From contig DASUHB010000011.1 in NCBI GenBank assembly GCA_036273715.1, positions 1-64,000 on the forward strand: DNA of 64,000 nt. Reading direction: 5' to 3'. The DNA comes from Gemmatimonadaceae bacterium (lineage in GTDB: Bacteria; Gemmatimonadota; Gemmatimonadetes; Gemmatimonadales; Gemmatimonadaceae). A model generated the notes under the pieces. The model was not told where the DNA came from. It worked only from the letters and a program-made list of their open reading frames with translations, and searched no databases. Made by a program: the position numbers and the translations under genes. Positions 17,078 to 27,047 of the stretch are shown here, one piece after another. The first letter of the stretch is position 1; every line of letters starts with the position of its first letter.

Positions 17078-17548
17078 TTACGGCTTCCCCTCGTGCGCGC
17101 CTAACGCCGACAGCCGCTGCCGCGCCTGCGCCACCCGCGGCTGCAGATCGGGATCGGCGTTCGCCCAGAAGGCAATGAACCGCTGATCGTGCGCCGCCGC
17201 CCGCGCCACATCGCCGCGCGCCTCGTAGAGCTCGCCTAACCGCTCGGGCGCCAGCGCCAACGCCAACGGATCGGTCTCCACCAGCCGGTTGTAGTACGGC
17301 GTCGCGATGAACGCCTCGTACTGCGCGATCGCCGAGTCCGACTGCCCAGCGGCATCGAACGCACGCGCGAGCTCGAGCGGCAAGCACGGCGCGCACTCCG
17401 TGGCCGGACGATTGTCGTAGGCCGTGTCGCCCCGGCGAAACTCGGCCAGCGCCCGATCGGCATGGCGCTCGGCCAGCGCGATCTCGCCTAACGTCGTGTG
17501 CAGCGCCGCGCCCTGCACCCGCAAGAGCGCCGCGTCGGTCACCTGCAC
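17078..17548 (-). pseudogene. Orphan C-terminal fragment of a kinase (TPR region), duplicated
   Basis: The frame from GTG 17548 (156 residues) is more than 90% identical by eye to the C-terminus of the kinase gene at 27048-30233: LHTTLGEIALAERHADRAL, CAPCLPLELARAFDAAG, then ATPYYNRLVETDPLAL. It is a TPR-like helical segment with no kinase domain. Similarity ends sharply near 17544, where the bases change to unrelated sequence. The last 25 codons also diverge. It is therefore a duplicated fragment about 460 bases long, 10 kb from its source and in the same orientation. Confidence 0.8.
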
Positions 17549-17678
17549 TCGAAGATTGCGTCGGAGCGCACGGCGCAGTGCTGATGCCTAACGAATTGGG
17601 TTGGGCACACGCTCTATGACGCCCAACGCTCTCGATGCCCGAGCGACTCACCTCGAATGCATACGAAGACGGGGCGGC

Positions 17679-20184
<2,506 letters not shown>

Positions 20185-20440
20185 TCCGCGCGTGAGGCGT
20201 TCTTCCGAGGGGCGGCTCGCAGGCCGGCAGGGACATACCATGTTGGTGCGTCGGCGCCGATCTCGCAAGGTCGCGTGCGGGTGCGCGCGTTGCGCCTAAC
20301 GATAGGGGCGTTGGGCAGCCGCCCCGCGACTCATTTTGTGAGAGGTGCAGATTCGCTTTGTCGGGGCGCACGCCACGCGACCGAAACAATGTACGATAGA
20401 CCGCGCGTCGCAACAAAATAATGCGCGAAGCCGTGACGAT

Positions 20441-21220
20441 TCAGGCTCCAGATTCCAGCAGCCGGCGCAGACCAGCCTGATAGAACCGGCCCGTGATCAC
20501 CTTCGCGTCACTGCGGAGATGCACGACATAGGTGCCCTTTCCGTAGCGTTCGATCTTGACCACGCAACGCGTGTTGATGAGGGCTGTTCGCCGCACACGC
20601 AAGAAGGTATCGGCGGCCAGACGCCGCGCGACGCGATCCATGGTAGTCCGGATCACATACGCGCGACCGCCGCTATGCACGTGTACATAATTGCCTGCGC
20701 TCTCGATCCACTCGACTTGGCTGGAATCGAGCAAGCGGAGTCCCTCTCCATCTCGCACCGTGAGGCGTTGTGCCGGCACGGGCGCCACACTTGGCGCCAA
20801 GCCAGTCGGCAAATGCGCCAAAAGCCCTTCCAGCCGATCACCGAGTGAAGCCCCGCGCTGCAACGACAGAAAAGATGCGGCCCGGTCGAGCGCTTCCCGC
20901 AGACGGTCAGGATCAACGGGCTTGAGGACATAATCGAGCGCATGCACCTCGAACGCCTTGACTGCGTGCCGGTCATACGCTGTCACGAAGATCACCAGCG
21001 GCATTTCGTCGACGCCGATGTCTTCGATGATCTCGAATGCCGTCGTGCGCCCCAGCTGCACATCCAGTAACACGATGTCCGGCTTGCGCTCGAGAATCAT
21101 CGCAACCGCGTCGTCGCGCCGGCCGCACTCGCCAACACACGTCATGTCCGGCAAGCGGTCTAGCGCGCGCCGGAGCACGTGCCGCGCCAGAGGCTCATCG
21201 TCCACAACCAGCACCTTCAT
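20441..21220 (-). CDS. LytR/AlgR-family response regulator
   Basis: A 259-residue protein. The receiver domain has the acidic pair in VVDDEPLA, phospho-acceptor Asp in DIVLLDVQLG, Thr/Ala in VTAYDRHA and Lys in LKPVD. The C-terminal LytTR DNA-binding domain has VEWIESAGNYVHVH, FLRVRRTALIN and the R-F-Y ending. Its start overlaps the stop of the kinase gene upstream (21217-21220), so the two are co-translated. It forms a LytS/LytR-type two-component system; target genes are unknown. Confidence 0.93.
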   Translation of the reverse strand: MKVLVVDDEPLARHVLRRALDRLPDMTCVGECGRRDDAVAMILERKPDIVLLDVQLGRTTAFEIIEDIGVDEMPLVIFVTAYDRHAVKAFEVHALDYVLKPVDPDRLREALDRAASFLSLQRGASLGDRLEGLLAHLPTGLAPSVAPVPAQRLTVRDGEGLRLLDSSQVEWIESAGNYVHVHSGGRAYVIRTTMDRVARRLAADTFLRVRRTALINTRCVVKIERYGKGTYVVHLRSDAKVITGRFYQAGLRRLLESGA

Positions 21221-22287
21221 GGCGACCCGGCCCAGGGCAACCGAATCACAACGCTGGTGCCTTGCAGTCGCGAGCCGTCACGCTGCGCCGACAGCTCGAC
21301 CGTCGCTCGTGAGCCGTAGAGATGGTGCAGCCGCGCTCGGCTGTTTCCAAGTCCGACGCCTTCACGTACCGGACTCACACGTGCGACGCCAGGTCCAGCG
21401 TCTTCGACTCGAATGACCAATTGATCTGCCTCTCGGTGAGCGGACAGTCGAATCGTGGTATGGCCATCGTCGGACTCCCCGTACTCGATCGCGTTCTCCA
21501 GCAGCGGCTGCAAGAGGAACACAGGCACTCGCGCGCCTAACGCACCTGGCTCTATGTCGACATCGATGACCAATTGGTCTCCGAAACGCACGCGCTGGAT
21601 GTCCAGATAATCGTTGAGGAAGGTCAACTCGGTCTGAAGCGGAACCTCGTGCGAGTCTTCGTCGAGACTGCGCCTAAGGAGCGAGGACAGCCGCAACAAC
21701 ATCCGGTGAGCTTTGTCGCCCTGCGGTACGAGCGCCGAGATGGCGTTCAGTGTATTGAAGAGAAAGTGAGGCCGGAGCTGTGATCGTAAGGCATCGAGTT
21801 TCGACCGGTTGAGCTCCGACTCCAGTTCGGCGTAGAGACGTCGGAACCGCAGCGTCGAATCCACCGCTGCGACCAGCCAATAGAAGAACACACCAGTAAA
21901 CGCACCCCATGCCAACGCTGTCGGATTGGCGATGACTTTCAGTGCCACGTGCGACCCCCCCAAGCCGGACAGATACAACGAGAAAGACATGACGCCGAGC
22001 GTGAGCGCCGTCTGGACAACAGCGATCACGATCGAGATGGTGGCGTGAAGGAGAATCGGTCGATACATGGGCTTTGTGTCGAGTGGCCAACGACGCACGG
22101 CCAAGACGACGACTGGAGTTAGGAGAGCCCATAGCCCCCAGAAAAGCAGCGCGGCGATGACGGTCTGTCCGATGTCGACGGGCTGACCGGAATGGAGCTG
22201 CGTCAGCACCAGTTGCGCCGTGATCAGCGTGCCGACCAAGAGCACGAGCGCCACGATCGGGGTGATCCGCATTCTGTCCGCTGCCAT
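21217..22287 (-). CDS. LytS/YehU-type sensor histidine kinase
   Basis: A 356-residue protein with about four transmembrane helices in the first 150 residues. The His_kinase (PF06580) region carries LRSQLRPHFLFNTLNAISAL (phospho-acceptor His). The ATPase part has LLQPLLENAIEYG (N box) and VGLGNSRARLHHLYG (G box). It is the partner of the LytTR regulator downstream, with a 4-base overlap. The divergent DUF6632 membrane gene begins 180 bases away and may be a target. Confidence 0.92.
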   Translation of the reverse strand: MAADRMRITPIVALVLLVGTLITAQLVLTQLHSGQPVDIGQTVIAALLFWGLWALLTPVVVLAVRRWPLDTKPMYRPILLHATISIVIAVVQTALTLGVMSFSLYLSGLGGSHVALKVIANPTALAWGAFTGVFFYWLVAAVDSTLRFRRLYAELESELNRSKLDALRSQLRPHFLFNTLNAISALVPQGDKAHRMLLRLSSLLRRSLDEDSHEVPLQTELTFLNDYLDIQRVRFGDQLVIDVDIEPGALGARVPVFLLQPLLENAIEYGESDDGHTTIRLSAHREADQLVIRVEDAGPGVARVSPVREGVGLGNSRARLHHLYGSRATVELSAQRDGSRLQGTSVVIRLPWAGSP

Positions 22288-22466
22288 GCGACATCATGCG
22301 ACGATGATCCGACGGCGGCAACCGGTGCCGTTTGTCACCCGAGGAGATCAGTCGATCAGCGTGACGCCATCGTCCGTCCCACAAGGCTTGTCGACACCAC
22401 GGAGCGACCATTAGCCTGTCATCCGTCGTCAGCGGGCTGCAGACACGTCCCAAAACGGAGGACTGT

Positions 22467-22907
22467 ATGAAGCGCGAGCGCACCGTGCAGGTCGTCTTGG
22501 TCTTGGTGGGCCTGTTGTATTTGACCTGGGCCTATATCACGTTCGATAACCTGTGGCACCTCACTTGGCTTCAGAAGCATCAGGATTCCATGCCGATGTT
22601 CACGAGCCTAAACGCCGTGCTCGGGGTCTTTCTGTTACTGGCTGTGAAGGAGCCGGCAAAACATCGCTCGCTCATCGCCTATGGGGCGTGGTCAAGCCTT
22701 GCCCATGCGTTCACGATGGCAATCATGTCGGTCGAGGCCTGGTCCCACGGGATGCACAGGCAGGATGGCCCCTTTGACATTGTGTTCATTGGCGCTATTG
22801 GAGTCGTGCTCCTTGTAGTCCGTCCGGCAAAGGAGCCATCAACGGCCGGCACGGAGAAACTTCAATACGCCCGGGCGGCCGTGCAGCTTGATCCACCGGG
22901 GGCGTAG
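22467..22907 (+). CDS. DUF6632-like small membrane protein
   Basis: A 146-residue protein with four predicted membrane helices (VLVLVGLLYLTWAYI, LNAVLGVFLLLAV, SSLAHAFTMAIMSVEAW, IVFIGAIGVVLLVV). The pattern HLTWLQKHQDSMPMFTSLNAV followed by RSLIAYGAWSSLAHA resembles DUF6632 proteins of unknown function. AACGGAGGACTGT precedes the ATG. The stop is directly followed by the beta-lactamase relic. Confidence 0.7.
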   Translation: MKRERTVQVVLVLVGLLYLTWAYITFDNLWHLTWLQKHQDSMPMFTSLNAVLGVFLLLAVKEPAKHRSLIAYGAWSSLAHAFTMAIMSVEAWSHGMHRQDGPFDIVFIGAIGVVLLVVRPAKEPSTAGTEKLQYARAAVQLDPPGA

Positions 22908-22911
22908 GAGA

Positions 22912-23117
22912 CTGCACGACGTGGACAATGAGAGTCACAGAGGGGCGCGAAGATGTACGACGTCGTCATCGTCGGCAGTCCTAACGTGAACGCCGGCTAC
23001 ACGCTCGTCGGCAACGCGCAGTACCCGGCAATCGCGCAGGACGTTGAAAAGACATTTCGTTTGCTCAACGGGCTGCCATGCGACATCTTCCTCGGCGCCA
23101 TTCTGGCTTACGAGTGA
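22912..23117 (+). pseudogene. 3' fragment of a B3 metallo-beta-lactamase
   Basis: This stretch is about 88% identical at nucleotide level, by eye, to bases 8733-8925 of the intact gene. It starts within the CTTWTM segment and has an extra G near 22945 (frameshift). It continues YDVVIVGSPNVN, LVGNAQYPAIAQD and LPCDIFLGA, then ILAYE and a stop. The zinc-ligand His of GAHG is lost. In this copy CCGAACG has become CCTAACG. Confidence 0.8.
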
Positions 23118-23168
23118 ATCGCGACTGACTGCGCCCACGAGCACTTCCTAACCGAGAGCATCAGCCGC

Positions 23169-23531
23169 ATGGCGACACTCAACTACGAGATCACGATCAG
23201 CGGCGGCGTTCGCGCCGTCGACGCGGAGACGGGTGCCGAGGTCGCCACGTGTCCAGCGACCGGCACCATGGTCGTGCAACTGCTTCGACCCGCGTCGGGC
23301 GTGATCGTGCTGGAATCGTACTACCACTATCCGCGGGCGAGGTCGAATGTCTACTATCTCGACTCGCAGCTCAAAGAGGTCTGGCGGGCCGAACGTCCCT
23401 CGGCGTCCGATGCGTACGTGAGTGCAGGGTGGCTGGGCAACGGCGTGCTTCGCTGCGCCACGTGGGAGTGCTGGACCTGCGACATCGACTCTGCGTCGGG
23501 GCGCATCCTGCGGAAGGTGTTTACCAAGTAG
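23169..23531 (+). CDS. Hypothetical protein
   Basis: A 120-residue protein from ATG 23169 without signal peptide. Its content is beta-rich: ITISGGVRAVDAETGAEV, VIVLESYYHYPRARSNVYYL, LRCATWECWTCDID. The repeated 'value of X in a record' look (VYYLDSQLKEVWRAE, IDSASGRILRKVF) suggests a small beta-propeller-like or sandwich fold. I do not recognise a family and the neighbours give no clue. Confidence 0.55.
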   Translation: MATLNYEITISGGVRAVDAETGAEVATCPATGTMVVQLLRPASGVIVLESYYHYPRARSNVYYLDSQLKEVWRAERPSASDAYVSAGWLGNGVLRCATWECWTCDIDSASGRILRKVFTK

Positions 23532-23586
23532 GGATGATTCTCGACTGACGCGGCCTGTCGAAGACGTTGTCCCCTGCCGCCCACTA

Positions 23587-23722
23587 GAGATTCTGGATCA
23601 TCTTCCGGTAGCTGGGTCGGCTCAGCGCCACGATGCGCGGCACGTCGCGCGGATCGCTTCGCGCGAGAACGAGCCGCCCGCTTGGACGCGACGTCGGCTC
23701 CGGCACCGATCGCAATGCCGGC
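23587..23722 (-). pseudogene. Relic of a heavy-metal P-type ATPase
   Basis: On the minus strand GIAIGAGADVAS (23722 downwards), then after a frameshift RLVLARSDPRDVPRIVALSR and SYRKMIQNL with a stop, reproduces the hinge and following helix of CopB-like ATPases. The intact gene at 37754 has GIAIGAGTNVAVEAGDIVLV and DPRDVPRIFALSRATYRKM. Only about 45 codons survive. It overlaps, in antisense, the N-terminal codons of the gene at 23715. Confidence 0.75.
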
Positions 23723-24374
23723 CGTATCACTCGATGGCTCGCCTGGCACAGAGGACAACACGAGTGCATCGCCCACCGCACCGCGAACGCGATCGAGCAA
23801 ACGCGGCCCGAAGCAGCTCCTGACCCGAATCACGATGCGCGACATCGATCCGCCCATTTGGCGGCTCGTTACCGTTCCGGATGCCTTCACGCTTCACCAA
23901 TTTCATCGCGTCCTGCAAATCGTGTTCAGCCGCCTGGACTACCACCTCTTTGCCTTCGAGCTCGCTGCGCGGCGCTTCGAGATGCAGGATCCAGAAGCCG
24001 AATACGAAACGGAGGATGCTGCGTCGACCGCGCTTCGCCACCTCGACCTGCGCGCGGGTTCCGAATTCGTGTACATCTACGATTTCGGCGACGACTGGCA
24101 TCACGACATTCGCGTCGAGAAGGTTCTCCCGATGCCGTCGGAGCGAAGCCCCGATTGGTCGCCCCGTCTGTTAGGCGGTGCGCGAGCCGCGCCGCCGGAG
24201 GATGCGGGCGGGCCGCTCGGATACGCGAACATGCTCACGGCGCTGCGTGACCCGGGACACCCGGAACACACCGAGTATGTCAATTGGCTCCCGCGCCACT
24301 ACGACCCGGAGCGATTCGACGCGTGGTCACTGGATCACGCGCTCGCGCTCGTGGTCGCCTGGGGCGCGATTTAG
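23715..24374 (+). CDS. pRiA4b ORF-3-like protein (IS1096 TnpR-like family)
   Basis: From ATG 23715, 219 residues; a TTG at 23682 would add 11 residues. From KQLLTRITMRDIDPPIWRLV, then FHRVLQIVFSRLDYHLFAF and SEFVYIYDFGDDWHHDI to YANMLTALRDPGHPEH, it matches the plasmid pRiA4b ORF-3 / IS1096 TnpR-like family. That family is widespread near mobile DNA, with no established activity. Its first 40 residues are low-complexity and partly lie on the antisense of the ATPase relic, so the real start may be further in. No transposase is nearby. Confidence 0.8.
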   Translation: MPAVSLDGSPGTEDNTSASPTAPRTRSSKRGPKQLLTRITMRDIDPPIWRLVTVPDAFTLHQFHRVLQIVFSRLDYHLFAFELAARRFEMQDPEAEYETEDAASTALRHLDLRAGSEFVYIYDFGDDWHHDIRVEKVLPMPSERSPDWSPRLLGGARAAPPEDAGGPLGYANMLTALRDPGHPEHTEYVNWLPRHYDPERFDAWSLDHALALVVAWGAI

Positions 24375-24548
24375 GCACAGCTCGGCCGCCAGCCGAGCCA
24401 CGTACACCGTCGCACTCCAACCGTTGACAACGCGTCGGTAACGCCCGCTCGTCGCTGGAGGTAACGGCGCCTTGATACCATTGGCCCGTCACCGAGCACG
24501 GCTCCGCCATAAGATTAGCCGAGCGGCTCGGCCAACCGGAGAACATGG

Positions 24549-26315
24549 TTGACCATTGCCTCGTGCCGCCGCACCGTCGCGATCGCGCTCCTGGCTGCCG
24601 CCATCGCACCATCCGCGTGCAAGAAAAGTCCGGCGCCGCCGCCATCGCAGACTTCCGCGTCCCCGCCGGTTACGCCGGGACCGGCCCAACAACAGAGCGC
24701 CACCCAAGCACCCGAGTGGCTCGACCATCCACAGGCATCCCCGGGCACCACGGTGCTCACCGCCATCGATCCAAAAACGCTCACGAAGAGCGAAGTGCAG
24801 TTCGGCGTAGCGCCCAAGCGAAGTCCCGACGTCGAGTATCAACCCGGCGTGATCATCATGGAGCACGGCGATCAGGCGATCCGTGCCGTGGGCGGCGACG
24901 GGATGTCGTGGACCTTCGACGCCAACGCGCCCAACGTGAGCGATTTCCAGGAAGGAAAGATCGTGTTCGCCACCGGACGTGCGGTGGGCCGGATCCTGAA
25001 GCTCGAACGCAGCGGCTCGACGGTGACGGCCATCCTCGGACCGGTCCAGCTCACCGACCTGATCAAGAACGGCCGGTTCGTCATGGACCAGGCCGTGGAC
25101 GCCGACAAGATGATCACGTACGTCGCACGCGACTATCCGGGCCTCGACAACGACAGCGGGGCCGCGAAGTCCGCGAGCCTGGGCGCGCCTAACGCACAGT
25201 CGGGCGGTGAGGAAACGGTGGTCATCTCGCGCATCGACCGCGGCCGGTGGACGCCCGCCTCGATGTCGCGCACCGGCGCCGACGGGCGGCGTGTCACGTA
25301 CCGCCGCCGCGGCCGGCGGTGGGTCGGGGCGCAGACGTCCGACCTGAATCAGTGGTCCGGCGCCAGCGCCGCCGGCGGGCTGCGTACGTTAGGCGCCGTC
25401 CGGCAGATCGTTCCCCTGCCCTCGCCGCAGCAGGGGCTGGGCGCGATTCCGTCGCTGACGGCCGACGATCACAACACGGTGTTGAAGCCGGTGGCGAGCA
25501 ATTCCGGCGTCGGACTCCAGTACTACTACACGAACCCGGCGGGCCTGGCCGTGACCGCGTCGGGAACGGTGACGCTGAACAAGCCGCAGATCGAGTGCGT
25601 GCTCAGGTTCTTGAACGGCAAGGTGGACAGCGCCGGCATCAGCCTCAAAGGATCGGCAGGCGTGCACCTGATGCTCGATTCACACAGTCCGACGACCAAG
25701 TTCGTGAACATCCACATCAAGCACTGGGTGCCGGTCGACTTCAGCATTCCGTTAGGCGGGCCCGTTCCTTTTGCGCTCACGTTCGCGACGTTGTTCGACG
25801 TGAATTCCGGCATCAGCGCCCAGTCCACGATCCTCCGGGCGGAGGGACAATACGACTTCGGCGGCCGGATCTGGGCGGGACGCGCCGGCAGCACGTGGTC
25901 GATCTCGGCGCCGAGTGAGCCGAAGATCGTCACCGATCTCACGGAATCGCTGAGCAACATATCGGTGGGAATCAATTCGTTCGCGATGGCGTTCTCGATC
26001 CGCGCCCTGGTGGGCGTCGGCGCATTTGGATTCAACGCCGGTGTCTACGCGGCAATCCGATTCGGCGGAAGCATTCTCGGCTCGCCCACCGAAGCGTTCC
26101 CCTGCCGCCAGGCGACGCTCGGCGCGAATCTCGACTCCGGCATTGGCTGGCAAACGCCGGGCTGGGTCGCGGCGGCAATCAACGTGTTTCTCAAGCCGAT
26201 CACAGGAACTGCCCTCGATGCGGTAGGCAACGTATGGACGTGGCCATCGCAGTCGATTTTCAATTATGGAAGACAGATTCCCGACGGGTGTGCATCGGCG
26301 GCGAAAAAGACGTAG
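24549..26315 (+). CDS. Large secreted lipoprotein, unknown function
   Basis: A 588-residue protein from TTG 24549 with GGAG 7 bases before it. The leader VAIALLAAAIAPSAC ends in a lipobox Cys, followed by a Pro/Ala/Ser-rich linker. The rest is soluble: IDPKTLTKSEVQFGVAP, a basic YRRRGRRWVGAQTSDLNQW segment and a hydrophobic C-terminal third. No domain is recognised. The ATG four bases upstream opens a different frame and is not the start. No neighbour in the same operon suggests a role. Confidence 0.75.
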   Translation: MTIASCRRTVAIALLAAAIAPSACKKSPAPPPSQTSASPPVTPGPAQQQSATQAPEWLDHPQASPGTTVLTAIDPKTLTKSEVQFGVAPKRSPDVEYQPGVIIMEHGDQAIRAVGGDGMSWTFDANAPNVSDFQEGKIVFATGRAVGRILKLERSGSTVTAILGPVQLTDLIKNGRFVMDQAVDADKMITYVARDYPGLDNDSGAAKSASLGAPNAQSGGEETVVISRIDRGRWTPASMSRTGADGRRVTYRRRGRRWVGAQTSDLNQWSGASAAGGLRTLGAVRQIVPLPSPQQGLGAIPSLTADDHNTVLKPVASNSGVGLQYYYTNPAGLAVTASGTVTLNKPQIECVLRFLNGKVDSAGISLKGSAGVHLMLDSHSPTTKFVNIHIKHWVPVDFSIPLGGPVPFALTFATLFDVNSGISAQSTILRAEGQYDFGGRIWAGRAGSTWSISAPSEPKIVTDLTESLSNISVGINSFAMAFSIRALVGVGAFGFNAGVYAAIRFGGSILGSPTEAFPCRQATLGANLDSGIGWQTPGWVAAAINVFLKPITGTALDAVGNVWTWPSQSIFNYGRQIPDGCASAAKKT

Positions 26316-26394
26316 CGCGCGCGCTGTGCGATCACACTCGGACTCACGCCAGCTGCGCGACACGGCGTATCGGGCGCTGACGTACGAACTTTAG

Positions 26395-26502
26395 GTGCGC
26401 GAGTCGATCGATGCGGGGCTTGCAGATGTTGCCGCCGGCCGAACGGTCGCTCATGACCAAGTGAGAGCTCGCTTGCGCGGTATTTTGCGCAGAGCGTCGT
26501 GA
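26395..26502 (+). pseudogene. N-terminally truncated ParD/Phd-like antitoxin
   Basis: After an in-frame stop at 26392-26394, the GTG frame reads RESIDAGLADVAAGRTVAHD then QVRARLRGIL and stops. This is the C-terminal half of ParD-like antitoxins (xxGLADVAAGRxVxHDEVxxxLR). The ribbon-helix-helix or Phd N-terminus is missing. It overlaps the ParE-like gene by GTGA, the standard layout of the intact module. Confidence 0.6.
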
Positions 26503-26666
26503 GTCGGCCAATCCACTGGTCAGAAACTGCTCTTGAGCACCTGGCTGATATCGCGCGCCATGTCGCGCGCACATCTCCGCTTTACGCAGAGCGCATGGTC
26601 CAGCCATCGCGAATAGACATTCTCGCGGTGATTCATAGCCGTCGTGAAATCGAATGGCCGTGCTAG
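26499..26666 (+). pseudogene. ParE-like toxin with in-frame internal deletion
   Basis: A 55-residue frame from GTG 26499. SRPIHWSETALEHLADIARHV and RTSPLYAERM form the N-terminal helices of ParE. RIDILAVIHSRREIEW is the C-terminal strand. The 40 or so residues between them, which form the beta-sheet core, are missing without a frameshift. The product cannot fold as a normal ParE toxin. Antitoxin and toxin are therefore both reduced here. Confidence 0.6.
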
Positions 26667-26818
26667 CGACCCTGCATGCTCACGCCCTCGAATAACCGCT
26701 CGCCGTGGCCATACACTATCGGCGCAATGTGCAGCCACACCTCCGCCTGAACGTACTCGCCGACCTAGCGGTTGGGCACGCTACATGCTTGGATGCGTCC
26801 CATTCTCGAGGAGGCACC

Positions 26819-27040
26819 ATGCGACCACTCGGCATTCTCGGCTGGCTCCTGATCGTGGCCGGGATCGTTGTGCTGGCACTCGGCGGGTTCAGCTACGTGA
26901 AAGAACGGCACACTGCGCAGGTCGGTCCGATCGAGGTGGGCACGGTGAAAAAGGGATTCGTTTCGCCCGTCGCCGGCGGGATCGCCATCGTGCTCGGGAT
27001 CGTGCTCGTCGTGGCAGACGGACGGCGCACGCGCACGTAG
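26819..27040 (+). CDS. Small two-helix membrane protein
   Basis: A 73-residue protein with two transmembrane segments (ILGWLLIVAGIVVLALGGF and VAGGIAIVLGIVLVVAD) joined by a charged loop. GAGGAGG precedes the ATG by 4 bases, a strong ribosome site that fixes the start. It resembles DUF3185-like small membrane proteins. Function unknown. It is convergent with the kinase gene whose 3' end is 8 bases away. Confidence 0.7.
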   Translation: MRPLGILGWLLIVAGIVVLALGGFSYVKERHTAQVGPIEVGTVKKGFVSPVAGGIAIVLGIVLVVADGRRTRT

Positions 27041-27047
27041 TTTCCGC

